A DNA stretch of 64,000 bases from contig CAJIZZ010000015.1 in the NCBI GenBank assembly GCA_905181945.1, positions 1-64,000 of the forward strand. The letters are read 5' to 3'. The notes below the pieces were generated by a model. It saw only the letters and a list, made by a program, of their open reading frames with translations. It was not told where the DNA came from and did not search any database. Positions 49,411 to 58,750 of this stretch are shown here, piece by piece (positions within the stretch are counted from its first letter, which is position 1; every line of letters begins with the position of its first letter). The translations under genes were made by a program, and so were the position numbers. The stretch comes from an uncultured Porticoccus sp. (lineage in GTDB: Bacteria; Pseudomonadota; Gammaproteobacteria; Pseudomonadales; Porticoccaceae).

Positions 49411-50319
49411 ATGAATCTCTCTCTGAACCAGCGAATCAAAGAATTCGAACAACATCTCCGAACAGAGCGCCGCTTATCGCCTCATACCACCAGTAATTAC
49501 TCACGCGACCTCAAAAAACTTACCTTTTGGTGCTCCAAGAAATCTCTGATAGAGCCCGAACAGCTAGATAGCCAAAATATAAGAGAATGCCTAATGACTT
49601 TACACAGAGAGGGTCTGGGTGGTCGAAGCATTCAAAGATGGTTATCCTCACTTCGTACGTTTTTTAACTATGGGCTAAAAAATCAATGGATTTCATTTAA
49701 TCCTGCAGATGGGATTGTTGCGCCGAAGTCGCCAAAAAAATTACCAAAAACTTTAGATGTAGACCAGGTAAATCAATTTTTATCGCTTAGTGCGACCAGC
49801 TGGATCGACTATAGAGATCACGCCATAATTGAATTGCTATACTCTTCAGGATTAAGGCTCGCCGAGCTGGCGGACCTGAACCTCACAGATATCGACTTAA
49901 AGGAAGCAACTATTACCGTAACCGGCAAAGGAAGAAAAACTCGGCAACTACCTGTTGGCAGTCAAGCCTTGAAAGCAGTAAAATACTGGCTAAAACACCG
50001 TCAAGAGTTAAAATCAACCGGCCTGCAGGCGATGTTTCTCAGTTTACAGGGGAGACGTCTTTCCCCAAGAAGCATTCAAGATAGGCTGAAAAAAATTAGT
50101 GTGCGGCAAGGAATGCAAGGAAAAGTTCATCCGCATATGCTGCGTCACTCGTTTGCCAGTCACTTGCTTGAGTCAAGTGGTGACTTGCGCGCAGTGCAAG
50201 AACTATTGGGCCACCAAAATATATCGACAACTCAGGTCTATACTCATCTAGACTTCCAGCATCTTGCAAAGGTCTATGATAAAGCCCATCCGAGGGCTGG
50301 AAGAAAGAAGAGTAGCTAA
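49411..50319 (+). CDS. xerC: Tyrosine recombinase XerC
   Basis: The protein has 302 residues. An N-terminal SAM-like DNA-binding domain (HLRTERRLSPHTTSNYSRDL) precedes the catalytic domain with Arg in SSGLRLAEL, the HMLRHSFASHLL box and the LGHQNISTTQVYTHL box with the nucleophile Tyr. With XerD it resolves chromosome dimers at dif. Its location after DUF484 confirms XerC rather than a phage integrase. The HAD gene (yigB) that often follows is missing. Confidence 0.97.
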   Translation: MNLSLNQRIKEFEQHLRTERRLSPHTTSNYSRDLKKLTFWCSKKSLIEPEQLDSQNIRECLMTLHREGLGGRSIQRWLSSLRTFFNYGLKNQWISFNPADGIVAPKSPKKLPKTLDVDQVNQFLSLSATSWIDYRDHAIIELLYSSGLRLAELADLNLTDIDLKEATITVTGKGRKTRQLPVGSQALKAVKYWLKHRQELKSTGLQAMFLSLQGRRLSPRSIQDRLKKISVRQGMQGKVHPHMLRHSFASHLLESSGDLRAVQELLGHQNISTTQVYTHLDFQHLAKVYDKAHPRAGRKKSS

Positions 50320-50343
50320 ATCTTTAAAAATAAAACTCTTCTT

Positions 50344-50691
<348 letters not shown>

Positions 50692-50831
50692 CTAGTAATC
50701 TTGGTGTGGTTTTTACGTACATAATAAAAAGATACTTTTTTCATTAAAACGTTGCACTCTCGATTCACGTAATTTTTTAAACGATCTAAACTAACTAAAT
50801 ACTGTCATATAACCCTAGTTTATTGCAAATA

Positions 50832-50861
50832 AAAAAAGAGAAGATGCATAACATCTCCCCC
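50832..50861 (-). terminator. Intrinsic terminator of amtB
   Basis: On the minus strand GGGGGAGATG pairs with CATCTTCTCT (10 base pairs, three of them G-U) around a TTATG loop, followed by a run of seven T residues. It lies about 40 bases after the amtB stop. Confidence 0.8.
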
Positions 50862-50899
50862 TTTCTGTTTTTAACTACTTAAAGTGCGTAGCTAAAAAT

Positions 50900-52147
50900 T
50901 TACTTCACAAATTCTGGGTAAGCTGCTAAGCCACACTCACTTGCATCTATACCATCAACTTCTTCCTGTTCAGTTACACGTATACCGATTACTGCCTTGA
51001 TAATGGCCCAAACGATAAAGCTTGTAACAAAAGTCCAAGCAAAAATGACAACTATGCCGGTCAACTGACCCATTAGCGTAGCGCTATCATTGGCGGACAA
51101 ACAGACTGCTAAAAGACCCCAGATACCCACCACACCATGGACAGAGATGGCTCCGACAGGATCGTCAATTTTGATTTTATCCATGAATAGCACTGAGAAC
51201 ACAACGATGATTCCACCGATAGCACCAATAAGTGTTGCATAACCAGCAGTCCAAGCGAGTGGTTCTGCTGTGATCGAAACCAGACCAGCTAAAGCACCGT
51301 TAATAGCCATCGTTAGATCTGCCTTACCAAACAATAATTGGGAGGCAATCAGAGCAGCTATTAATCCACCAGCAGCAGCAGCATTAGTGTTTACAAAGAT
51401 ATCAGCTACAGCATTAGCTTCACCGATATCAGAAACTTTTAGCTCCGATCCACCGTTGAAACCAAACCAGCCCATCCATAAGATAAACATACCAATAGCA
51501 GCTAAGGGTAAATTAGATCCGGGGATAGCGTTTACTTTACCATCTGACGTGTATTTTCCTTTACGTGCCCCAAGCAGCATGACGCCAGCAATAGCAGCTG
51601 TTGCGCCACAAAGATGCACTACTCCGGAACCTGCAAAATCTTGAAAACCGGCTGCATCAAGAAATCCGCCACCCCATTTCCACATACCTTGCATTGGATA
51701 AATAAACCCAGTCAACACTACAGCGAACAACAAAAATGACCAAAGCTTCATGCGCTCAGCAACAGCACCCGAGACGATCGACATTGCAGTTGCAACAAAA
51801 ACCACCTGGAAGAAGAAGTCTGACGCACCAGAATAGTAAATGTCACCATTGCTAGCTAATACTTCTTCAGCTGTAGAGTTTGAAATGATATTTCCAAACC
51901 AGACATCCGGAAGATATCCGCCTGCACTTCCGCCATACATGATTGCATAGCCCATCACTAAATACATAACACATGAAATAGAATACAGCGCTATGTTTTT
52001 GGTTAAGATTTCAGTAGTGCTTTTAGCACGAACCAAACCAGCTTCTAGCATAGTAAAGCCCGCAGCCATCCACATAACTAACGCACCGCATATTAGGAAG
52101 TAGAATGTATCCAGCGCATATTTTACTTCAATTAATTCAGGACTCAT
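50900..52147 (-). CDS. amtB: Ammonium transporter
   Basis: The protein has 415 residues with eleven predicted spans and an N-terminal segment that is either a first span or an uncleaved signal. The pore motifs FYFLICGALVMWMAAGFTMLEAG and DFAGSGVVHLCGATAAIAG (quoted in part) and the late DPVGAISVHGVVGIWG, which holds a pore His, are intact. An AGGAGA ribosome-binding site precedes the ATG. It lies 17 bases after the glnK-like gene, so P-II can gate it in the usual way. Confidence 0.97.
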   Translation of the reverse strand: MSPELIEVKYALDTFYFLICGALVMWMAAGFTMLEAGLVRAKSTTEILTKNIALYSISCVMYLVMGYAIMYGGSAGGYLPDVWFGNIISNSTAEEVLASNGDIYYSGASDFFFQVVFVATAMSIVSGAVAERMKLWSFLLFAVVLTGFIYPMQGMWKWGGGFLDAAGFQDFAGSGVVHLCGATAAIAGVMLLGARKGKYTSDGKVNAIPGSNLPLAAIGMFILWMGWFGFNGGSELKVSDIGEANAVADIFVNTNAAAAGGLIAALIASQLLFGKADLTMAINGALAGLVSITAEPLAWTAGYATLIGAIGGIIVVFSVLFMDKIKIDDPVGAISVHGVVGIWGLLAVCLSANDSATLMGQLTGIVVIFAWTFVTSFIVWAIIKAVIGIRVTEQEEVDGIDASECGLAAYPEFVK

Positions 52148-52164
52148 TTTATCTCTCCTGTTAG

Positions 52165-52515
<351 letters not shown>

Positions 52516-52527
52516 TCATTAAGAAAG

Positions 52528-52559
52528 ATGGCGTTTTCTGTAACCACAGAAAACGCCAT
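52528..52559 (-). terminator. Strong hairpin between torF-type gene and glnK
   Basis: ATGGCGTTTTCTGT and ACAGAAAACGCCAT form a perfect 14-base stem with a 4-base loop, followed on the minus strand by CTTTCTTAA. It lies 8 bases after the upstream gene's stop and 24 before the glnK start. Since no other promoter is visible before glnK, it may act as a partial terminator or mRNA-stabilising stem. Confidence 0.75.
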
Positions 52560-52567
52560 TCGTTTAA

Positions 52568-53344
52568 TTACATGCTTTTGCTCACTGAAAAGATTGCTGA
52601 GCTATCACACCAATCACTACCCCAACATTCCTTGGAGCCAATATCTGTATCAACGAAGCTAAGCGCGAAGTCTAGACCAAACATAGATTTACCGATTGTG
52701 ACAGAAAAGTCTGTATAGCTATCTTCCCCGTCACCCAAAAATGCTTCCATTGAATCAGAAAGGTCAGAGTCATCACTAGCAGTTTCGAAGTCATTGAATC
52801 CCACGTGAAGATCTAAGCTGAAATCTGACGGAAGGCTATAGCTATAATCAACATAGACATAATTAAACTCACCTGTTTCTTGCCAGTAGTCGTCAGAGTA
52901 AGCGTAGCCTAAGGTAAAATCTTTATATCCAAGACTTCCGTATATTTCTACATAATCAAGGTCACGATCTTTGTTATAGGTGCCAGAAGAAAAATTTGTA
53001 GGACTAGAGCCTGGATAATCATAGTAGATGACACCCACGTCATAAGAAATTTCTTCTGTGAGATTGCCGCCATAACCACCGTAGTAGTCTAGTTCCATCT
53101 CAGGATCTGCATTTCCAGCTAGCTCAAAATTAACTGTTGAAGCCCAGGTACCTAAATAAAGGCCATTATCAAAAGCAAGGTCAAATCCGCCCTGTAATGC
53201 TGGTCCTGTGTCATTTTGTGAAATACCGCGAAATTTATAGTCAGTAGCTAGTGTGACATTTGCCGATGTCTCATAAGCTTGTGCTGCCATTGGCACAGCT
53301 AACGCTAACGCGGTTAAAGTAAGTGTTTTTTTGAATAGTTTCAT
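52568..53344 (-). CDS. TorF family putative porin
   Basis: The protein has 258 residues. The signal peptide ends in AQAYE, followed by the family opening ANVTLATDYKFRGISQNDTGPALQGGFDL. The rest alternates aromatic, acidic beta-strands to a C-terminal Phe-x-Val-Ser-Lys-Ser-Met, consistent with an outer-membrane beta-barrel. Many TorF-family genes lie upstream of glnK-amtB, as here, suggesting a role in passage of small nitrogen compounds across the outer membrane. A GGGGAAA ribosome-binding site precedes the ATG. Confidence 0.88.
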   Translation of the reverse strand: MKLFKKTLTLTALALAVPMAAQAYETSANVTLATDYKFRGISQNDTGPALQGGFDLAFDNGLYLGTWASTVNFELAGNADPEMELDYYGGYGGNLTEEISYDVGVIYYDYPGSSPTNFSSGTYNKDRDLDYVEIYGSLGYKDFTLGYAYSDDYWQETGEFNYVYVDYSYSLPSDFSLDLHVGFNDFETASDDSDLSDSMEAFLGDGEDSYTDFSVTIGKSMFGLDFALSFVDTDIGSKECWGSDWCDSSAIFSVSKSM

Positions 53345-53403
53345 GCTTTATTTCCCCAATTAAAGTTTTTGTTAGTAATTTACTGAATGGTACATAATGA
53401 ATA

Positions 53404-53420
53404 ATGCATATAACGTGCCA
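53404..53420 (-). promoter_or_regulatory. Sigma-54 (RpoN) promoter of the torF-glnK-amtB operon
   Basis: TGGCACGTTATATGCAT on the minus strand carries the GG-N10-GC spacing of the -24/-12 sigma-54 consensus. Transcription would start near 53394, about 50 bases before the start codon. Confidence 0.75.
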
Positions 53421-53474
53421 ACTTTTTAAAACATAGGAAAAATAAGTAAAAATCAAGGAGCTCGCCAGTCAATT

Positions 53475-53489
53475 GCACTAAATTAGGGC
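53475..53489. promoter_or_regulatory. NtrC-like binding site
   Basis: GCACTAAATTAGGGC matches 12 of 15 positions of a well-known NtrC site at glnA (GCACTATATTGGTGC). It lies about 80-95 bases upstream of the predicted start, the proper place for an enhancer. Further TTGCAC half-sites occur near 53515 and 53564. Confidence 0.55.
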
Positions 53490-53625
53490 GCTATTAGGTA
53501 GCCTAATAAGAAAATTGCACCGAAACACAGATTTTCCTATACGGCACCTCATCAGCATAGTTTTTGCACATAAAGTAAATTTAAGATTAAACTAGTGCAA
53601 CGCATTACCATCTAGGGGAATAGAT

Positions 53626-53883
53626 ATGAAGCCAAATGAATTGCTCGATCAGTTTTTACATCAATTTAATAATGTTTTAGCGCCAGGTGCTGAAACATTA
53701 AGCAAAGAAGTCCAACAAAAAATGCGCGCAACTGCGCAAGCCACTTTTGATAAACTGGACCTAGTGACACGGGATGAATTTGATGCGCAGCGAGCGGTAC
53801 TGCATCGCACTCGGGAGCAGCTCGAAAACATAGAAGTGCAGCTCGCAGAAATAGAATCACGCCTAGACATCAAGTATAAATAG
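53626..53883 (+). CDS. ubiK: Ubiquinone biosynthesis accessory factor UbiK
   Basis: The protein has 85 residues, formerly DUF1043/YqiC (BMFP). An amphipathic N-terminal helix (LLDQFLHQFNNVLA) and a long C-terminal coiled coil (DEFDAQRAVLHRTREQLENIE) are characteristic. It trimerises and helps the Ubi complex reach lipid substrates. It is divergent from torF and convergent with sfsA. Confidence 0.92.
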   Translation: MKPNELLDQFLHQFNNVLAPGAETLSKEVQQKMRATAQATFDKLDLVTRDEFDAQRAVLHRTREQLENIEVQLAEIESRLDIKYK

Positions 53884-53900
53884 AATTTATTAAGGCTGAG

Positions 53901-54605
53901 CTACAGTATAAAAGGTAAGCGTTTTTCTACTGCAATTTCCTCTGGCGACAGCCTACAACTATAAGCAATCACCTCTACACCTGCAGAAAGAGCCTGTTGC
54001 ATTACCTGAGCGTAATAAGGATCTATCTCATCAGCTAACCCTACGGTTTTAGCGCCAGTATGCTGAACACAAAACACCAGTATCGAGCGATGACCTTGAT
54101 CTACCATCTTGATTAACTCTCGCAGATGCTTGACGCCTCTTTTAGTGACAGCATCAGGAAATAGGATGCGTCCGCCCCCAATACTAAACGTCACATTTTT
54201 GACCTCCACATAGCACTCTTGGCCCGCTTTACTGAGAAGAAAATCAATACGACTTTTTTCACTTCCGTACTTTACTTCCGCACAAATGTCTTCATAGCCC
54301 TGCAGTTCCTTAATTATTCCGCATTCGATGCCTTCTCTTACTAAATAATTAGAGCGCTGCGTGTTAACCCCGCACAAAAACCCCTCTGGAGTAACTGTTA
54401 GCTCCAAAGTACCGAGCAGCTTTCGATGCGGTTTATCGGTTCGAGAAAACCAACATAGCCCACCCTCAGCCCAGCAATTCCTCATGGATCCAGTATTAGG
54501 GCAATGAACTGTCATCTCTTCTCCATTAGCCAGCCTTATATCAACCATAAATCTCTTATAGCGCTTTAATATAAAAGCCTGCTCGAAATAAGGATAAATT
54601 TTCAC
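53901..54605 (-). CDS. sfsA: Sugar fermentation stimulation protein SfsA
   Basis: The protein has 234 residues with a GTG start. It opens with a short OB-like region (LILKRYKRFMVD-type, CPNTGSMRNCW) and continues with a nuclease-like fold (RIDFLLSKAGQECYVEVKNVT with acidic residues). Family motifs FPDAVTKRGVKHLRELI and DEIDPYYAQVMQQA are intact. SfsA is a DNA-binding or nuclease-like protein of unclear physiological role. It is often found near dksA, as here. Confidence 0.95.
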   Translation of the reverse strand: MKIYPYFEQAFILKRYKRFMVDIRLANGEEMTVHCPNTGSMRNCWAEGGLCWFSRTDKPHRKLLGTLELTVTPEGFLCGVNTQRSNYLVREGIECGIIKELQGYEDICAEVKYGSEKSRIDFLLSKAGQECYVEVKNVTFSIGGGRILFPDAVTKRGVKHLRELIKMVDQGHRSILVFCVQHTGAKTVGLADEIDPYYAQVMQQALSAGVEVIAYSCRLSPEEIAVEKRLPFIL

Positions 54606-54731
54606 CTACAGAGCCTTTTTTCTATTAAATGTTTCGTAAGCATCTTTTTTAATAAAAGTTAGCATTTTTATGCGCCAAATATCTTTTAACTAAATTCCAA
54701 ATACTCCTTCATCGTAATGAAAATATAAAGT

Positions 54732-54844
54732 GGGGGAAAGGGATGCTCAATGCAACTAGCAGCTCTATTTCTCGAAATAAATACTGCTCCATTTTAATTT
54801 CTAATACTCAACTAGGCATACGTAGATGCAAAGCATCCTCCCCC
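54732..54844. ncRNA. Candidate structured RNA element, strand unknown
   Basis: GGGGG (54732-54736) plus GGGATGCT (54740-54747) pair with AGCATCCT (54832-54839) plus CCCCC (54840-54844), a 13-base-pair closing stem with an AAA bulge. Inside are a hairpin at 54758-54788 (AGCAG/CTGCT with inner TATTT/AAATA) and a small one at 54816-54829. The stem is far more GC-rich than the surroundings. No known family is recognised, and it could be chance or a fossil. Confidence 0.3.
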
Positions 54845-55223
54845 TCTCCTAGAGTTTCTCATAGAGAGCACATGTGATCACCTATATTTAGCTAGCGATA
54901 TTATTGACGGACGGCAGATAACAAACAGGACTTAATTAGTCTGATACCTATAATGGTGAATTTGAAATATTTGATTATTTCAATGAAAAAGCTGACCAAG
55001 CCAGCTCAAAAAATGTCCGAGAGCACAGAGAAGTCTTTTTTCGGAAGACCACAGCTTGATGCGGAAATTACGATGACGTATTGAAAAAGATAGTTGACCT
55101 GTCAAAAATTTTATATTTTTATAATACTTACCAGAACTCCCATTCATCAGATTATTACCTTATATTTATGATTTTAAACACTTTTCTGATATTTTATTGC
55201 TTTGATGATAAGATTTTTTTTGA

Positions 55224-55257
55224 TTTCAAGTAAAAAAATTTCTTTTTTTACTTGAAA
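55224..55257. repeat. Perfect 15-base inverted repeat at the dksA promoter
   Basis: TTTCAAGTAAAAAAA (55224-55238) and TTTTTTTACTTGAAA (55243-55257) are perfectly complementary around a TTTC loop. The last six bases of the right arm form the dksA -35 element. Confidence 0.8.
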
Positions 55258-55280
55258 AAAATACCATCTAGCACTATAAA
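55252..55280 (+). promoter_or_regulatory. Sigma-70 promoter of dksA
   Basis: TTGAAA (55252-55257) and TATAAA (55275-55280) are separated by 17 bases, each five of six to consensus. Transcription would start near 55287, giving a 28-base leader. A/T runs directly upstream resemble an UP element. Confidence 0.7.
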
Positions 55281-55314
55281 CCACGGTCTTAAAATTTAAC
55301 GAGCGCTTGAACTC

Positions 55315-55761
55315 ATGCCAAAGAAAGCAGAAATAACCCCAGCTAGCTCACTTCATGGTTTTATGCCTTATGCTGAAGCCGAAGTTGAGGAATATATGAA
55401 TGAAAAACAAGAGCTACATTTTAAAAATATTCTGCGCGCCTGGAAGCAGGAGTTAATGGAAGAAGTTGATCGCACCGTCAGTCATATGAAAGACGAGGCT
55501 GCTAATTTTCCAGACCCTGCTGATAGAGCCACCCAAGAAGAGGAATTTAGTTTAGAGCTAAGAACGCGAGATCGCGAAAGAAAGCTCATCAGAAAGATTG
55601 ATACAACAATTGAGCGTATCAAGTGTCGAGATTATGGATTCTGCGGCCAATGCGGAGTAGAGATCGGTGTTCGCAGGCTAGAGGCGAGACCCACTGCAGA
55701 CCTGTGCGTCGACTGCAAAACACTAGATGAGATCAAAGAAAGGCAGCTTACTGGTGGCTAA
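55315..55761 (+). CDS. dksA: RNA polymerase-binding transcription factor DksA
   Basis: The protein has 148 residues. The coiled-coil tip carries NFPDPADRATQEEEF, with the acidic residues that enter the polymerase secondary channel. The zinc finger has four Cys (CGQCGVEIG and LCVDCK). DksA works with ppGpp to repress rRNA and activate amino-acid genes. It is followed 3 bases later by the gluQ frame, a conserved pair. Confidence 0.97.
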   Translation: MPKKAEITPASSLHGFMPYAEAEVEEYMNEKQELHFKNILRAWKQELMEEVDRTVSHMKDEAANFPDPADRATQEEEFSLELRTRDRERKLIRKIDTTIERIKCRDYGFCGQCGVEIGVRRLEARPTADLCVDCKTLDEIKERQLTGG

Positions 55762-55764
55762 CTA

Positions 55765-56706
55765 TTGGCTAGCACTCAATTTAATTTTATGCCTGTGGCT
55801 ATAAAACCAGGTAGTTCCGCTTGTCATTACGTAGGAAGGTTTGCTCCCTCCCCCACTGGCCCGCTTCATTTTGGATCACTAGTGAGCGCAGTGGCCAGCT
55901 ACTTGGATGCAAAAGCAAATAAAGGTGAGTGGCTTGTCAGAATCGAAGATATAGATCCCCCAAGAGAATCCAGTGGATCATCTGACAAAATTTTACGACA
56001 ACTTCAAGAACATGGACTGCAATGGGACAGAGAAGTTTTGTATCAAAGTCATCGCACAGAAGCATATCTATCCGCACTCAAGACACTGAAGCGGTCTGGT
56101 TTAATATTTTCTTGTCATTGCAGCAGGCAACAACTAAAAGAGTACGCTGCTACTCACAGCTACCCTTGCCCCCCTACTAGTTCTTCTACGCTGTCTTCTC
56201 TGCGGCTGCTTGCAGAAGATAATAAAATAATTATATTTGATGACATATTTCAAGGCCAACAAAGACAATCCATAAAAGAAGAGGTCGGCGACATGGTGCT
56301 TTGTCGCAAAGATGGATTATATGCGTACCAGCTTGCTGTAGTGATTGATGATTGCTTCCAGAAGATAACTCATGTTATTCGTGGCAGTGACCTGCTGGAG
56401 TCAACACCAAGGCAAATTTATCTACAAAATCTACTAAAATTCCCAACACCGACCTATGGTCATGTTCCGATAGCTGTCGATAAAGAAGGCAGGAAGCTCA
56501 GCAAACAAAATTTAGCGCCTTCTTTAGGCTGTCAGGCAGCCACAAAAAATCTAACCAACGCTATTAGCTGGCTTGGTTTATCTTTACCTGATAAATTGTC
56601 TAAAACTAACCATTGTGACGAATTATTAGCGTGGGCAACAGCCCACTGGAATCACGACAAAGTTCCTCGGATGCAACAGAGCCAAAATCCTGATAACCTG
56701 AAGTAA
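55765..56706 (+). CDS. gluQ: Glutamyl-Q tRNA(Asp) synthetase
   Basis: A TTG start at 55765, 8-10 bases after GGTGG, gives 313 residues; ATG 55789 would give 305. It is a class I synthetase lacking the anticodon domain and attaches glutamate to queuosine in tRNA(Asp). The HIGH-type motif is RFAPSPTGPLHFGSLVSA, the KMSKS-type motif is GRKLSKQN, and zinc-type residues are in FSCHCSRQ and SYPCPP. queG in this window makes its substrate base. cbrAB, often next in pseudomonads, is missing. Confidence 0.95.
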   Translation: MASTQFNFMPVAIKPGSSACHYVGRFAPSPTGPLHFGSLVSAVASYLDAKANKGEWLVRIEDIDPPRESSGSSDKILRQLQEHGLQWDREVLYQSHRTEAYLSALKTLKRSGLIFSCHCSRQQLKEYAATHSYPCPPTSSSTLSSLRLLAEDNKIIIFDDIFQGQQRQSIKEEVGDMVLCRKDGLYAYQLAVVIDDCFQKITHVIRGSDLLESTPRQIYLQNLLKFPTPTYGHVPIAVDKEGRKLSKQNLAPSLGCQAATKNLTNAISWLGLSLPDKLSKTNHCDELLAWATAHWNHDKVPRMQQSQNPDNLK

Positions 56707-56881
56707 CAATCAGATTCAAAATCATATAGACCAACATAAACCTGCAGTCCAGATTGTATTAGATTGTATTAGGCGATATTCTATTGTGGCGCCTTGATAT
56801 AGTGTGATTTTCTAGTCAACTTAAAGTTGCTGAGGCCTGAAATACCCGAACACAAAAAACTTCAAACATGACTCATATGAA

Positions 56882-58234
56882 ATGCTAAAAAAACTTTCAA
56901 ATATTTTCAGATCCAACCCTTCACGAGTCAAGACTAAGCCTCATATGTTGAAATCAGGGCAGCATAATCTTTCTTCTAAAAAAATAAACTCTGGTGCTGT
57001 AAAAGTTGTGGAGCAACTCCAATTAAGTGGCTATGAGGCCTATCTAGTTGGCGGTTGCATTCGCGACCTAATGATGGACATCAAGCCGAAAGATTTTGAT
57101 GTAGCGACTAATGCAACACCAGAGCAAGCCAAGCAGTTATTTCATCGCTCCCGTATCATAGGCCGTCGATTTCAAATTGTGCATGTACGAGCAGGCTCTG
57201 AAATCATAGAGGTGACGACATTTCGTGCTCAGCATACAGGCACAAAAAATCAGCCAGGAAAATCCCAACACTCCTCCAAAGGAATGCTGCTTCGAGACAA
57301 TATCTTCGGCTCTGTTGGAGAAGATGCTATTCGGCGAGACTTTACAATGAACGCTCTCTACTATTGCCCTCAAAATAATAACATATTTGACTACACTGAC
57401 GGGCTGTCAGATATCAATAATCGACTTATACGCATCATTGGAAATGCCTCTGAACGATATAGAGAGGATCCAGTCAGAATGCTTAGAGCGCTCCGTTTTT
57501 CGGCCAAACTTGGCTTTTCAATTGAGGAAGGCTCTTCTGCAGCCATACACAAGTTACGCCTATTGTTGGCCGACATACCTCCTGCAAGGCAGTTTGATGA
57601 AGTTCTTAAGCTGTTTATGCATGGGTATGCCTTAGCAGGCTTTCATTTATTGCGAGAATATAAAATATTTGGCATTTTATTTCCTGCGACAGAAGCTGCC
57701 TTGGAGGGTGAATCAAACTATTACTTGAAATTTATTGAGCAAGCTTTAATCAATACCGATAAACGCATTCGAACAAACCAACGGGTTACTCCTGCATTTT
57801 TATTTGCAGCATTACTCTGGCCTGCACTAAAAGAGCGAGAGGGGAAAGATCATCAAACAGAAAAAGTTAATATTTTCTCTTTGCATTCAGCTGCAGGGAA
57901 TATCATCACTGAACAATGCCAGCGATTAGCAATACCTCGTCGATTTACTCTACCCATGAAGGAAATTTGGGAGCTCCAGCTTCGACTGCCACGTCGTGCA
58001 GGTAACCAGGCTTTCAAGTTATTGACCAATAAGCGTTTTCGCGCAGGCTACGACTTCCTGTTGCTACGAGAAGACGCCGGGGAAATTCAACCTGAGTTAG
58101 GCCACTGGTGGACAGTTTTTCAAGATGCAGAGGAAGCCGATCAGAAAGAAATGGTTGGTGCAGTCCAGTCACTGAAAAATAAGCCTTCCAAAAAATCAAT
58201 CCACAAAAAGCCTTCCTCCCATCAGAAAACCTAA
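56882..58234 (+). CDS. pcnB: Poly(A) polymerase I
   Basis: The protein has 450 residues. The nucleotidyltransferase core is YLVGGCIRDLMMDIKPKDFDVATNA with the catalytic DxD, then IIGRRFQIVHV and RDFTMNALYY. The tRNA-nucleotidyltransferase-like RNA-binding region (RALRFSAKLGF) and a basic, Ser/Lys-rich tail follow. PcnB adds 3' poly(A) tails that promote RNA decay. A tandem AGATTGTATT duplication lies in the upstream gap at 56751-56770. folK starts 3 bases after its stop. Confidence 0.96.
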   Translation: MLKKLSNIFRSNPSRVKTKPHMLKSGQHNLSSKKINSGAVKVVEQLQLSGYEAYLVGGCIRDLMMDIKPKDFDVATNATPEQAKQLFHRSRIIGRRFQIVHVRAGSEIIEVTTFRAQHTGTKNQPGKSQHSSKGMLLRDNIFGSVGEDAIRRDFTMNALYYCPQNNNIFDYTDGLSDINNRLIRIIGNASERYREDPVRMLRALRFSAKLGFSIEEGSSAAIHKLRLLLADIPPARQFDEVLKLFMHGYALAGFHLLREYKIFGILFPATEAALEGESNYYLKFIEQALINTDKRIRTNQRVTPAFLFAALLWPALKEREGKDHQTEKVNIFSLHSAAGNIITEQCQRLAIPRRFTLPMKEIWELQLRLPRRAGNQAFKLLTNKRFRAGYDFLLLREDAGEIQPELGHWWTVFQDAEEADQKEMVGAVQSLKNKPSKKSIHKKPSSHQKT

Positions 58235-58237
58235 GCT

Positions 58238-58750
58238 ATGAGTCAAACTGCATATATTTCTATTGGCAGTAATCTGGGCAACCCGCATCAACAAGTTTTA
58301 GCGGGGCTGGCTAAGCTGGGATTAATTGAGGCCACTCGAGTAGTTGTCTCATCCCCCTGGTATCTTAGTCTACCTATGGGGCCAAAAGATCAACCAAACT
58401 ATATCAATGGCGTTGCGAAAATTTTCACTCAGTTAAATCCAGGACAACTTTTAACCGCACTACAGAAAATTGAAGATACGCATGGAAGAGTTAGAAGTCA
58501 GCGCTGGGGGCCGCGCACACTCGATTTGGACATCTTGCTCTATGGATGTCAAGTCATCGACAAAGAACACCTAAAGATACCTCACCATGGCCTGAAAACA
58601 AGAAATTTTGTATTAATACCACTAGCAGATATTGCACCGAAGTTAGTTCTACCAGATGGAATCAGTTTAGATTCACTATTGGAAGTTTGCTCGCCAGAAG
58701 GTATCGTTCCTCTTGCATCAGGAGATATTAGTGACACAATTGGACAATAA
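58238..58750 (+). CDS. folK: 2-amino-4-hydroxy-6-hydroxymethyldihydropteridine pyrophosphokinase
   Basis: The protein has 170 residues. It transfers pyrophosphate from ATP to the pterin in folate synthesis. SIGSNLGNPHQQVLAGLAKL, the signature RWGPRTLDLDILLYG and PHHGLKTRNFVLIPL are all intact. It overlaps the next gene by 20 bases. Confidence 0.97.
   Translation: MSQTAYISIGSNLGNPHQQVLAGLAKLGLIEATRVVVSSPWYLSLPMGPKDQPNYINGVAKIFTQLNPGQLLTALQKIEDTHGRVRSQRWGPRTLDLDILLYGCQVIDKEHLKIPHHGLKTRNFVLIPLADIAPKLVLPDGISLDSLLEVCSPEGIVPLASGDISDTIGQ

Larger units (their letters stand above)
54606..55314. other. 709-base gene-free stretch between sfsA and dksA
   Basis: No convincing gene lies here. Contents from left to right: a predicted structured element (54732-54844); several short palindromes around 54868-54890; a 43-codon frame at 54953-55084 with no ribosome-binding site; a TTGAC-CT-GTCAA palindrome at 55094-55105; and an extremely AT-rich leader with the dksA promoter. 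A second frame over 54940-55056 reads like protein (NGEFEIFDYFNEKADQASS) but has no start codon, so a decayed gene is possible. Confidence 0.6.

Noticed and set aside
49411..50319. Phage or integron integrase
   Set aside because: Sequence and the dapF-DUF484-xerC context identify the chromosomal XerC recombinase.
56751..56770. Tandem AGATTGTATT duplication
   Set aside because: Only two copies of ten bases; no array, spacer pattern or cas gene, so not a CRISPR or a meaningful satellite.
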